Shown here: piece after piece, positions 1 through 8,701 of the stretch
Position numbering within the stretch: position 1 is the stretch's first letter
Layout: the number at the start of each line of letters is the position of its first letter
Source: Saprospiraceae bacterium
GTDB lineage: Bacteria; Bacteroidota; Bacteroidia; Chitinophagales; Saprospiraceae
DNA: 64,000 nucleotides
Assembly (NCBI GenBank): GCA_016716185.1
Contig: JADJWV010000002.1
Span: 1,898,501 to 1,962,500, forward strand
Reading direction: 5' to 3'
Position numbers and translations under genes: made by a program
Notes under the pieces: model-generated
What the model saw: only the letters and a program-made list of their open reading frames with translations
Database searches by the model: none
Told to the model about the DNA's origin: nothing

Positions 1-110
1 TTATTAGTAAAGTCCGGATGACTTGTTGATCCCTTTTATTGTAATTTAAAACTCCACATTCTATTGAATCATTTTTCCGGATTTTATAATTCATTTGTAA
101 CCGTTTAAAT

Positions 111-128
111 AAGCAGAATTGCTTTTTT
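111..128 (+). terminator. Weak terminator-like hairpin
   Basis: A 5-bp stem (AAGCA with TGCTT, 4-nt loop) runs into six T residues. It could end a plus-strand gene lying before the window. The stem is short and the region is AT-rich, so this may be chance. Confidence 0.25.
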
Positions 129-193
129 AATAAATTGTTTAAACAGTTTAATAGATATACCTCTTATAAGTAAAGGCCTAAACTTTCAGAAGC

Positions 194-201
194 TAATTTT
201 G
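194..201 (+). promoter_or_regulatory. Promoter -7 box of comEC
   Basis: TAATTTTG matches the Bacteroidota sigma-A -7 consensus TAnnTTTG and lies 20 nt upstream of the comEC ATG. No clear -33 TTTG box is seen at the usual spacing. Confidence 0.5.
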
Positions 202-221
202 CAGTTATCTGAACACACCCT

Positions 222-2072
222 ATGTTGTACGCATTGGTAGCAAGGCCATTCGTATTCCTGTTTGGCGTATTGCTGTTTTTTTTTGCGATTCGCTGCTCAT
301 TGATGTATATTCCGCAAATAAAACTCTATTGTCTCTCCGGAGCAGTCTTATTCCTTTTACTTGGTTTTTGTTCCTCAGCTCATATTCACAAAGTTAGTTT
401 TATCATGCTCAGCGCTGCCATGGTATGTTGCTTGAGAGTTCTCCAGGATGAGCATACGGCCATTGAAACATATACTTCTATTGTTACTCCTGAAGATGGT
501 TGGTATTCACTGCTGATTGAAAATCACTTCAAGTATAAGAATCGCGAAGTATTTAATGCTACTCTAACTCACCAAAAAATAAAAATAAAAACTCAGATCA
601 CAATATGGAATGCAAAAACCAGCCAACAAGCCTTTTCCGGCGACACCATACAGGCAGCATTAAAGTTTTCAAAAACACAACAATCCCCCAACAAGTATAT
701 ATTTCCTTACGACCAATATCTATTCGAGAAGAATATTTATTTAAAAGCCCATTGTTCAGTCAACACGTACATGATCAAAAGTAATTCAGGTTTTTCTGTG
801 ATGCGTGTCTCACAACAAATAAGCCATTATTTAAGAAATATCGCCACGAAATACCAGGTATCGGATCTAACCGAACAATTGTTGAATGGGATATTATTAG
901 GGGATAAAACAAGCATGGATAAAGAGACAAAAGAGGCATTTAGAACGGGTGGCATTTCGCATATTCTGGCAGTGTCGGGCATGCATTTGGGTATTTTGTA
1001 TATGTTGCTCAGTTTCCTTTTCTCGCAAGTTCGAAAATTATTCAAAGGTTTATCCAGGCGCTTAGAAATAACGATGACATTTACGTTCATCTGGATGTTT
1101 ACTTTGGTAACAGGAATGGGCGTTGCCGTCTGCCGGGCGGCATTGATGCTCAGTATCTACCTGCTTGGAAAAATTCTCCGCAGACAAAATCATTCCTTGA
1201 ATACGCTATTTGCCACTGCATTTTTCCTGGCATTTTATGATCCCTCCCATTTTAAAGACATTGGTTATCAACTGTCCTGTTTGGCTATGTTAGGCATTTT
1301 CTGGTTATCAAAATATTTCAGCTTGCTGTATATTCCTGTCAATCGCTGGTCACAATATTTTTGGCAGGTGGTTTCAGTATCATTTAGCGTGCAGCTGATC
1401 ATATTACCCGTTTGTCTTTACCATTTTTCATCTGCACCCACATATTTCTTATTAAGCAATTTAATGTGGGCTCCGCTAACCCCTATACTGATGGTATTGG
1501 GAATATTGGCCTGGATAGGCGATTTTATAGCTCCACCCTTCGCAGATCTGATGATGCAAATTTGCGATTGGCTTATAAACAAGTCCATGTTTCTGTTAAA
1601 CCAGATAAATACATGGCCCCATGCATTGATAGAAAATCTTTGGTTTGAATTGGAAGACGGAATTGCCTTTGGAATGCTGTTTTTACTTTTCAAAATATAT
1701 CTCCAAACCAGGAACCGGAGCTATATGGCCACTCAGGTTCTTATATTGGTTGTTGTCATGAGTCACCAGTACTACCGGGAAAACCAAATTTACAAAACTA
1801 AAAAGTTTGTCATTTATCCAAAAGGGCAATCTACTGCTTACCTGGTTTTGCAAAAAGGTCAAGGTTATACAACAGATTTAAAAATCGCCCCTTTGGAAAC
1901 TTATTTAAAAAGAAATTATATCTCTACTTTAACACTGGTCAGTAATTTGGAAATTCTGCAGCTCTTCCCCATTAAAAATGAAAGCATAAAAGAGCCAGAT
2001 TGCTTAGATAAAACAGGATGTGCTCAGCTTCCTCACTCCGAAACCCTTCAAATATGGCATTCTGATGAATAA
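222..2072 (+). CDS. comEC: ComEC/Rec2 family DNA-uptake channel, no nuclease domain
   Basis: This is the inner-membrane channel that carries single-stranded DNA into the cytoplasm during natural transformation. The 616-residue protein begins with two hydrophobic segments and a soluble DUF4131-like region (about residues 30-190). The competence domain follows (about 220-490), with the family motif HILAVSGMHLG at 247-257 and many membrane helices. The chain ends about 110 residues after the last helices without the C-terminal metallo-beta-lactamase domain found in Bacillus-type ComEC; short forms are common in Bacteroidota. It overlaps the next gene by 8 nt, and that gene encodes a ComEA-like helix-hairpin-helix protein, so the two are probably co-transcribed. 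The family assignment is firm. Whether the strain is transformable cannot be told from this. Confidence 0.9.
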   Translation: MLYALVARPFVFLFGVLLFFFAIRCSLMYIPQIKLYCLSGAVLFLLLGFCSSAHIHKVSFIMLSAAMVCCLRVLQDEHTAIETYTSIVTPEDGWYSLLIENHFKYKNREVFNATLTHQKIKIKTQITIWNAKTSQQAFSGDTIQAALKFSKTQQSPNKYIFPYDQYLFEKNIYLKAHCSVNTYMIKSNSGFSVMRVSQQISHYLRNIATKYQVSDLTEQLLNGILLGDKTSMDKETKEAFRTGGISHILAVSGMHLGILYMLLSFLFSQVRKLFKGLSRRLEITMTFTFIWMFTLVTGMGVAVCRAALMLSIYLLGKILRRQNHSLNTLFATAFFLAFYDPSHFKDIGYQLSCLAMLGIFWLSKYFSLLYIPVNRWSQYFWQVVSVSFSVQLIILPVCLYHFSSAPTYFLLSNLMWAPLTPILMVLGILAWIGDFIAPPFADLMMQICDWLINKSMFLLNQINTWPHALIENLWFELEDGIAFGMLFLLFKIYLQTRNRSYMATQVLILVVVMSHQYYRENQIYKTKKFVIYPKGQSTAYLVLQKGQGYTTDLKIAPLETYLKRNYISTLTLVSNLEILQLFPIKNESIKEPDCLDKTGCAQLPHSETLQIWHSDE

Positions 2073-2940
2073 ATCGGCACTTGAAAAATATTACCTTACT
2101 AAAACCGAATTACATGGCTTACAGGTTTTGGTTATTATATCGTTGCTATATACAGGATGGATCGCTCATTTAGGAAATCAGTTTTCATCTGCACAGATAA
2201 GCCAAAAACAAGCCGAATCAGTACTGATGGATACCATTTCTAAAAATAATTATAATCATTTCATAAATGCGAAACTGACTCCGGCAGAACATTCCTTATT
2301 TGAATTTGATCCAAATAACTTAAGCGAACAGGAAGCCATTCAATTGGGCATTCCTATCAAAGCCTTCCGAAATCTCCAAAAATACAAGGCAAAGGGTGGC
2401 CGGATTAAATCAGAAACGCAATTCAAAAACATCTATGGCATGGATACTGCGGTTTATTCAATCCTAAAACCCTATATCAAAATAACTCAGGAAAAAGACC
2501 CTCTTCTACCAATCAGGAAAGCACAAAGCCAGGATAGTATTTACGATATCAATACCATTGAAATCAGACAACTGCTCTACAAATTAAATATCGATTACAA
2601 AATCGCTTATCGAATCCTGAATTTCAGAAATGCTTTGGGTGGATTTTATAGTCTGGACCAACTTCATGAAATTTATGGAATTGAGGATAGCACGATTACA
2701 CGCATTCAAAAAAAATTAGCAGTACGAAGTATGCATCAAAAATTCAACATGGATCAAATTCCCTTAGACAGCCTTGGAAAACACCCTTACATCAAATACA
2801 AAACTGCCAGATTGATTGGTAAATACAGGGAACAACATGGAACCATTCATTCCATTCAGGAATTGCAACTCATCATACCGGATACCCAACAGTTCCGTAA
2901 AATCACCCGGTATTTTTATGGTTTAAAAGATTTAAATTGA
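2065..2940 (+). CDS. Membrane-anchored helix-hairpin-helix protein (ComEA-like)
   Basis: This 291-residue protein has one N-terminal membrane segment (about residues 20-40) followed by three repeated helix-hairpin-helix-like units of about 60-70 residues. Each unit begins with a short D/N-rich lead-in (for example DINTIEIRQL) and carries a middle 'GG-x-(F/I)' hairpin. Such domains bind DNA without sequence specificity and are the hallmark of ComEA. Starting at the ATG at 2065 gives an 8-nt overlap with comEC, typical of translational coupling. An earlier in-frame start at 2020 lies deep inside comEC and is less likely. The gene runs 9 nt into the end of the convergent fbp. A role in DNA uptake is inferred from the fold and the neighbour. 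Confidence 0.75.
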   Translation: MNKSALEKYYLTKTELHGLQVLVIISLLYTGWIAHLGNQFSSAQISQKQAESVLMDTISKNNYNHFINAKLTPAEHSLFEFDPNNLSEQEAIQLGIPIKAFRNLQKYKAKGGRIKSETQFKNIYGMDTAVYSILKPYIKITQEKDPLLPIRKAQSQDSIYDINTIEIRQLLYKLNIDYKIAYRILNFRNALGGFYSLDQLHEIYGIEDSTITRIQKKLAVRSMHQKFNMDQIPLDSLGKHPYIKYKTARLIGKYREQHGTIHSIQELQLIIPDTQQFRKITRYFYGLKDLN

Positions 2941-3921
2941 AGACAGAAAAGATAGCGCTTTTTGAACATTTGCTTTTGATCCAATGAGTACCGGAGACCG
3001 TTGATGTAATTTTTGTATTGGAATTTCCAAAACAGGCAGTCCGGCCTCATTCACACACATTCCACCGGCTTGTTCGATCACGTATCCCATGGGGTTGCAT
3101 TCATACAACATTCGCAATTTCCCCTCCGGACTTTTTGATGTCGAAGGGTATATAAATATACCTCCCAGACATAGGGTGCGATGAACATCTGCAACCATCG
3201 AACCGATGTATCTGAGCATCATGTGTTGATCTGCACAATCATTGACGTAATTCTGCATTCCAGGATTAAACTGTCTGTAATAGCCCTGGTTGATGGAGTA
3301 AATTTTGCCTTGATCGGGAATTCTCATATCCGGGTGACTAAGGCAGAATTCCCCAATTCCCCGATCATAAGTAAATCCATTCACACCCTTACCAGTAGAG
3401 TATACAAACATGGTGGAGGTTCCATAAAGAATGTATCCTGCTGCAACAAGATTTCGACCTGTTTGTAAAAAATCGCGAATTTCCAGCTCATTGCCCTTCC
3501 CGGTGACGCGCTTATAAATTCCAAATATGGTTCCAACGCTGATATTGACATCGATGTTGGAAGATCCATCCAGCGGATCCATCATGACGACGTATTTATG
3601 AGATCTGTTTTGTCTGCTTTCGAAAGCTACAAATTCCTCGAGTTCTTCAGATGCCACGCCTGCACAAACTCCACTTTTCTGCAGATACTCGATCATGAGG
3701 TCGTTGGCATAAATATCGAGTTTCTGAACGGTATCGCCAGTGGCATTGACCTGACCATCGACCCCAAGAATGTCCATGAGCCCTGCTTTATTTACAATCC
3801 TGTTGATGATCTTACCGGCGATGCCAATGTGTCTCAAAAGGTCGCTGAATTCGCCCCCGGCATCATCGATACCACCTTGATTTTCAATGATAAATTCATC
3901 AAGGGTAATACGTCTCTTCAT
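2932..3921 (-). CDS. fbp: Class I fructose-1,6-bisphosphatase
   Basis: This enzyme hydrolyses fructose 1,6-bisphosphate to fructose 6-phosphate, the committed step of gluconeogenesis, in the cytoplasm. The 329-residue length is usual for class I enzymes. The metal-binding motif DPLDGSSNID is at 115-124 and the acidic SEELEE at 91-96. GTIFGIYKR (130-138) and the substrate-binding YIGSMVADVHR further on are intact. The ATG at 3921 sits about 75 nt from the divergent ABC transporter gene, so both promoters share this short gap. A TAACTTTA box on the minus strand (3937-3944) is a near match to the Bacteroidota -7 element. Confidence 0.95.
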   Translation of the reverse strand: MKRRITLDEFIIENQGGIDDAGGEFSDLLRHIGIAGKIINRIVNKAGLMDILGVDGQVNATGDTVQKLDIYANDLMIEYLQKSGVCAGVASEELEEFVAFESRQNRSHKYVVMMDPLDGSSNIDVNISVGTIFGIYKRVTGKGNELEIRDFLQTGRNLVAAGYILYGTSTMFVYSTGKGVNGFTYDRGIGEFCLSHPDMRIPDQGKIYSINQGYYRQFNPGMQNYVNDCADQHMMLRYIGSMVADVHRTLCLGGIFIYPSTSKSPEGKLRMLYECNPMGYVIEQAGGMCVNEAGLPVLEIPIQKLHQRSPVLIGSKANVQKALSFLSSI

Positions 3922-3995
3922 GTTTGAAATTTGTGATAAAGTTAAGATTAATGACGAAATGAAATCGATTACCTTTACGAACTTAAACCGAAGTC

Positions 3996-5762
3996 TTGAA
4001 GCAACTTTTTAGCCTGAACAAGTATTTCAGCAAGTATAAAAACAAATTATTGCTGGGAATTTTGTTTGTGGTCTTGTCCAATGTATTCAGGGTATTACAG
4101 CCTCAGGTTATTCGCGAAGCACTGAATGAAATTCTGGCATTTATGGAATCTTCACCGGAAGCGAGGAATCCTGAGCAACTCACCCAATCTTTGATGAAGT
4201 TTGGATTCTATATTTTTTTGTTTGCTGTTTTAATGGGCCTATTCATGTTTATGATGAGACAAACCATTATTGTCATGTCCAGACTGATCGAATACGATAT
4301 GCGCAGTGCGCTGTTCAAACACTATCTTCAACTGGATGCCAGTTTTTATAAGAAAAATAAAACCGGCGACTTGATGTCGCGCATTGTAGAAGATGTAAAT
4401 AAAGTAAGAATGTATCTCGGTCCGGCGATGTTATACGGAATCAACCTGATCAGTCTGGTACTGATCGTAATCATCACGATGTTCAATGTCAATCCGAAGT
4501 TATCGGTATACACCCTTTTGCCATTGCCCATTTTATCCTATATCATCTACATCGTCAGCGATAAAATTCATAAAAAGAGCGAAACGATACAGGCCCAATT
4601 AGCGGCTTTAACTACAAAAAGTCAGGAATCGTTCAGCGGCATTAGAATTGTCAAATCTTACGCAACGGAAAATTCATGGAGCAAAGATTTCGAATCAAGT
4701 TCGATGAAATACAAGAATGATTTCTTATCGCTTGCCAGGATCGACAGTTTGTTTTTTCCATCGATGTTGTTGCTTATTGGTTTATCTACCCTTATTGCCA
4801 TTTATGTTGGTGGCCTCAATGTCTACAATGGAAGCGTGACCGCAGGTAATATTGCAGAATTTGTGATTTATGTGACCATGCTTACCTGGCCGGTTTCTGC
4901 CATTGGCTGGTGTGCCTCCATCATCCAACAGGCAGAAGCCTCACAAAAGCGGATCAATGATTTTCTCTCTACCGAACCTCAGATCGATCAGACGGGTGAA
5001 TTATATCAACCTGAGTTTGTTCCGGAATTCAGGTTTACAAATGTTAGTTTCACGTATCCGGATTCAGGAATAAAAGCACTGCAACATATAAATCTTGTGA
5101 TCAAACCCGGCCAAAAAATCGGACTGGTAGGCAGAACTGCATCGGGCAAATCGACGATCGCTGAATTGTTGCTCAGAATTTACGACGTTGAATCTGGAAT
5201 TCTTAGCGTTGATGGCCGAACGATTCAAAATATTAGACCACATTCAGTCAGATCTGTTATTTCGTACATACCACAGGATTTGTTTTTATTTTCTGACAGC
5301 ATCGAAGAAAATATCAGGTTTGGCAATCCGGATTTGAATCTTGCCGAAATTGAAAAAGCGGCCAGGTTTGCACAGATTCACGAAGATATTCTTGGATTCC
5401 AAGGGGCTTATCAGGCTTTGCTTGGAGAGCGAGGTGTTAATGTTTCCGGAGGCCAGAAACAACGCCTTGGCCTGGCCAGAGCCTTGTTAAAGAGCTCTAA
5501 ATTGGTCATCATGGACGATTGTCTTTCAGCAGTCGATTCTGAAACCGAGCTGAATTTTCTGGACCAACTCGAAAAAAGTCTCGAAAACAGATCCCTGCTT
5601 TTTATTACGCAAAGAATACGACAGACCGCTTTTTTGGATTATATCTATGTATTGGACCAAGGCAGAATCGTCCAGGAAGGCCAATTTGATAAGCTACTTT
5701 TGGAAGAAGGCCTTTTTAAAACGCTGTATACCATTGAAAATCAGAATAATTATACTGGATAA
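3996..5762 (+). CDS. ABC exporter half-transporter, TM287-like degenerate subunit
   Basis: This is a type IV ABC exporter subunit with six membrane helices (about residues 18-310) fused to one ATPase domain. Walker A GRTASGKST is at 379-387, the Q-loop at about 427, and the signature VSGGQKQR at 483-490. Walker B reads VIMDDCLSAVD (504-514), so the catalytic glutamate is Asp508, and the H-switch histidine is Gln539 (FITQR). This pair of changes is the mark of the degenerate half of heterodimeric exporters such as TM287/TM288 and BmrCD. A partner with a canonical site is therefore expected, but none lies in this window. The start is a TTG at 3996, since no in-frame ATG precedes the first membrane helix. 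The substrate is unknown. Confidence 0.85.
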   Translation: MKQLFSLNKYFSKYKNKLLLGILFVVLSNVFRVLQPQVIREALNEILAFMESSPEARNPEQLTQSLMKFGFYIFLFAVLMGLFMFMMRQTIIVMSRLIEYDMRSALFKHYLQLDASFYKKNKTGDLMSRIVEDVNKVRMYLGPAMLYGINLISLVLIVIITMFNVNPKLSVYTLLPLPILSYIIYIVSDKIHKKSETIQAQLAALTTKSQESFSGIRIVKSYATENSWSKDFESSSMKYKNDFLSLARIDSLFFPSMLLLIGLSTLIAIYVGGLNVYNGSVTAGNIAEFVIYVTMLTWPVSAIGWCASIIQQAEASQKRINDFLSTEPQIDQTGELYQPEFVPEFRFTNVSFTYPDSGIKALQHINLVIKPGQKIGLVGRTASGKSTIAELLLRIYDVESGILSVDGRTIQNIRPHSVRSVISYIPQDLFLFSDSIEENIRFGNPDLNLAEIEKAARFAQIHEDILGFQGAYQALLGERGVNVSGGQKQRLGLARALLKSSKLVIMDDCLSAVDSETELNFLDQLEKSLENRSLLFITQRIRQTAFLDYIYVLDQGRIVQEGQFDKLLLEEGLFKTLYTIENQNNYTG

Positions 5763-6149
5763 TTGAAAAATGGCTATTTTTACCATAGAATAAAAATCAA
5801 AGCTGTGGAAGGGGACAAACATATTGACAATATTTTCTCCAAAAAATTAAAGGCGGGAAAACGCAGAACCTATTTCTTCGATATTCGCAGAACCAAATCC
5901 AATGATTATTTTATCTCCATCACCGAGAGCACTAAAAAGTTCAACAGCGATAGTTATGAGCGCCATAAAATTTTCGTTTATAAAGAGGATTTTAATCGCT
6001 TCATTCAAAACTTACAGGAAGTCGTAGACCAGGTCAAAACCAAGTACATGCCTGACTTTGATTACGATGAATTTGCCAAGAGGGAAGAAGAATGGCAAAA
6101 CAGTAAGAACAACAATCCTTCGGAAGAGCATCAAGAACCCCATTGGTAA
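5763..6149 (+). CDS. DUF3276 / PUR-alpha-like nucleic-acid-binding protein
   Basis: This small protein matches the DUF3276 family, whose members fold like the eukaryotic PUR-alpha repeat and bind single-stranded DNA or RNA. Visible features are the family core IFSKKLKAGKRRTYFFDI (about 23-40), then a strand-rich segment with ISITESTKKF, and a C-terminal helix beginning YKEDFNRFIQNLQ. The tail is charged. A TTG at 5763 directly abuts the TAA of the ABC transporter gene. An alternative GTG at 5805 would give a length closer to most family members. The abutting layout suggests one transcript with the transporter. The cellular role of the family in Bacteroidota is not established. Confidence 0.8.
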   Translation: MKNGYFYHRIKIKAVEGDKHIDNIFSKKLKAGKRRTYFFDIRRTKSNDYFISITESTKKFNSDSYERHKIFVYKEDFNRFIQNLQEVVDQVKTKYMPDFDYDEFAKREEEWQNSKNNNPSEEHQEPHW

Positions 6150-6319
6150 TTTGTAATTATTTGTACCGTCCGAGAAAGAATGTTACCCTTTGGACGCTTA
6201 AGCTCTATTGAATGACCGGATTTCCTGCAAATTCATGTAACCGCTCCTTTGTATTCATAACTCCAATGCTTTCATCGTATTCTAATAACCAATACTTAAG
6301 TTGAAAGCTTCGTGCATAT

Positions 6320-7561
6320 CTAAAACACGGCTAGTTTTAAGTTTTCGCTTCCAGCCATGACCAAAAACATTCCTTTCAATTGAAGAGATTCAATAGAAAC
6401 CAGCTTTTCGTTTGAACGCCATATCAATTTACCAGATAAATCCCTGATTAGTAATTCATGTGGGCCTTCATTGATGATTTGTTTTGTATTTATCCTTAGA
6501 TTTTTGTGAGCCGTATATTCGACGTGTTTGATTTGGCTGTATCCAAAAAACTCAAGATCGCCGATCCATTTCAACCGGTAGTAATAATTTCCCGGGATTT
6601 TTAGCCGATCCTGGATATTGTATTGCTCTCCTGATTTTTGGAAAGGCAATTGATGCAGGGCGAGCCATTCCTGATTCCCCAATTTTCTTTCTATGATTAG
6701 TTCTTTACAACTAAAGCCCAAATTCCAGCGAATAGTTACTAAATCCTTTTCCAATTGAAGCTCAAAATGAATTTCGTTAGCATCTAACATAGATTGCACA
6801 TTTTCAACACAGGACTGGTTGTCAAGAAAATCCTGAATAACCTCCAGACTTGGCTGATTCCAGGGTCTGTGCGCAATAGAGTTCATGATGTTTACTTCGT
6901 TATTGTAATGAAGCGATCCTGCAGCGTGACCAATCCATTCATGCGAAGACAAATCTTCATTAGAATCTTCATCCTGAACAAATCCAACCAACGCACCTCC
7001 AGGCAAACACAGAGCATCTACAAAAGAGATTCCCTGGTTGGTATAATGGCCCGTGTAAAAAATATAGGTATCTCTGGAACCCGGATATCCCTGGGCATCG
7101 ACCCAATCGTAAAAATTGATCAGTGTTTCTGCGATACTACTACCATAAGAAAATGGTGTCTGCCCATCAAAAAAAACATATTCAGGTTCTATGATGATAT
7201 CCCAATCATCCGCAGCTGCGTTAAAATCATTTTGAATATTGGCGATCAGTTGATTTAAAACAAAGATGACACTATCATTTTGATTATAAGCTCCTGTCCT
7301 CCTTCTTTCGTAACTGGTATCCACATAGATCCTGACATCCATATTCTCAGAAGCTGACCGAAAATCCATTCTGAATAAATTTTGCTCGCTTTTGATACTA
7401 TAAAATGAGTCTAATTTTTCAGCATAAGTAGCATAAAGACATTCCGCATAAAAATTTGCCGGAGTGAATTGGTCCTGCCATTTAAGCCACTGAGAAAGGC
7501 TGGTATTAGAACAAATGATGCAAACAGCAATGACCCAAACAAATCTGATGAAGTGTTTCAT
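6320..7561 (-). CDS. Secreted metzincin-like protein with T9SS-type tail
   Basis: This 413-residue protein has an N-terminal signal peptide (hydrophobic segment about 5-22). Its C-terminal beta-rich tail (about 330-413), ending in GMFLVMAGSENLKLAVF, resembles a type A T9SS sorting domain. The middle contains HEWIGHAAGSLHY followed about 10 residues later by NIMNSIAH. This looks like a metzincin zinc site (HExxHxxGxxH) plus a Met-turn, but with one extra residue between HE and the second His. The reading frame across this site is clean. The upstream half carries the alternating strands and helices expected of a zincin. Activity is uncertain because of the changed spacing. It stands alone with about 120 nt before it. 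Confidence 0.6.
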   Translation of the reverse strand: MKHFIRFVWVIAVCIICSNTSLSQWLKWQDQFTPANFYAECLYATYAEKLDSFYSIKSEQNLFRMDFRSASENMDVRIYVDTSYERRRTGAYNQNDSVIFVLNQLIANIQNDFNAAADDWDIIIEPEYVFFDGQTPFSYGSSIAETLINFYDWVDAQGYPGSRDTYIFYTGHYTNQGISFVDALCLPGGALVGFVQDEDSNEDLSSHEWIGHAAGSLHYNNEVNIMNSIAHRPWNQPSLEVIQDFLDNQSCVENVQSMLDANEIHFELQLEKDLVTIRWNLGFSCKELIIERKLGNQEWLALHQLPFQKSGEQYNIQDRLKIPGNYYYRLKWIGDLEFFGYSQIKHVEYTAHKNLRINTKQIINEGPHELLIRDLSGKLIWRSNEKLVSIESLQLKGMFLVMAGSENLKLAVF

Positions 7562-7680
7562 GCTTTCAAATTTGGTGTGAAGCTTTTAAATTGATCAGAC
7601 CTAAAATCTGAAAATCAATGTTAAGTTATAAAATATAATTGAATTCCGGCCGGACTATTTAACGGAAGTTCCACAAAGCC

Positions 7681-8565
7681 TTAAAATTTGGCTGGATAAA
7701 GCCCCTGTTCAATCATTTTCAAAAAGGCAGTTTCTACAGCAGGTTTATCTTCCTGATACGTGACACCATACCATTTGGATCCGGAAGGAACAACATCGAT
7801 AAGTTTATTTTGCTCATGCATGAGTCGCTGGATCACATCAGGAATATAGAACTCGGATGCGGCATCCTGTCCATTTGATTTTAGAAAATCTATAAAATAG
7901 AGTTCTGACCAGCAGAAAAAGTCAGATTGCAAAGCCCACATGTTCATGGATACGAGTGTTCCTTCATCCAATATAGTCTCCTTCCCATGTTCTGTAAAAG
8001 AAATCACAGGACTGCTTTGAATGTTTCTGCATTCTTTTATTTCAATTAATCGCTTGTTTGAATCAACTTTACAAACCCCTCTGTTCACACTTCCATTTTC
8101 AGAAAGGGTGTCCACAATAGGGTAAGCAATCAAAGCATAGTGATTGCTATTTTTCAATATCTGGTAGAGAACCATCAGGGCTTCCCTACCATAAAAATCA
8201 TCTGCATTGATTACGCCAAACGGACCAGCAATTTCATTTCGAGCTACCCAAACAGCATGAGCTGTGCCCCACGGCTTGGATCGTTCGGGTATTGTAAAGT
8301 CCAAATCGGGAAGCTCATCCGTTTCCTGAAAGACATATTTTAAGCGGACTTTCGCGCTCCATTTTTGATCCATCTGCGCTATAAAAGCATCTGCAAAAGA
8401 CCTCCGAATGACAAAAACAATCTCTTCAAATCCTGCAAGTACGGCATCGTAAATTGAAAAATCAATTATGGTTTGTCCACCCGGACCAAAACTGTCCATT
8501 TGTTTGAGGCCACCATACCGGCTTCCCATGCCTGCTGCTAAAATCAATAATGACGGCTGTGCCAT
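7681..8565 (-). CDS. Sugar-phosphate nucleotidyltransferase family protein
   Basis: The protein belongs to the NTP_transferase family, which makes NDP-sugars from a sugar 1-phosphate and an NTP. The glycine-rich nucleotide loop LILAAGMGSRYGGLKQ sits at about 7-22. A metal and sugar site resembling FGVINADDFYG follows at about 117. The 294-residue length fits the core fold without the C-terminal left-handed helix of GlmU-type proteins. In many Bacteroidota a stand-alone gene of this type is annotated only as nucleotidyltransferase. The sugar and base cannot be assigned from sequence. The gene stands alone, with the terminator of the DUF1501 operon between it and that operon. Confidence 0.75.
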   Translation of the reverse strand: MAQPSLLILAAGMGSRYGGLKQMDSFGPGGQTIIDFSIYDAVLAGFEEIVFVIRRSFADAFIAQMDQKWSAKVRLKYVFQETDELPDLDFTIPERSKPWGTAHAVWVARNEIAGPFGVINADDFYGREALMVLYQILKNSNHYALIAYPIVDTLSENGSVNRGVCKVDSNKRLIEIKECRNIQSSPVISFTEHGKETILDEGTLVSMNMWALQSDFFCWSELYFIDFLKSNGQDAASEFYIPDVIQRLMHEQNKLIDVVPSGSKWYGVTYQEDKPAVETAFLKMIEQGLYPAKF

Positions 8566-8622
8566 AGCTATAGTAGTGAATTCAGTGCAATATTAGTCAA
8601 AATCCAAACGGTATAATTGCAT

Positions 8623-8656
8623 AAAAAAAACCGGAGTAAGAAATAACTCACTCCGG
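8623..8656 (-). terminator. Rho-independent terminator of the DUF1800-DUF1501 operon
   Basis: CCGGAGT(A)AG pairs with CT(C)ACTCCGG across a 6-nt loop at 8631-8656. Read on the minus strand, the stem is followed by eight T residues. It lies about 45 nt beyond the DUF1501 stop codon. Confidence 0.8.
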
Positions 8657-8701
8657 CTATTGAAAACAAAAATTCTTATGCGTTAATTGCTCATTTCCAA
8701 G

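Noticed and set aside
6150..6319. Hairpin after the DUF3276 gene
   Set aside because: CGTCC and GGACG pair across a long loop, but no T run follows.
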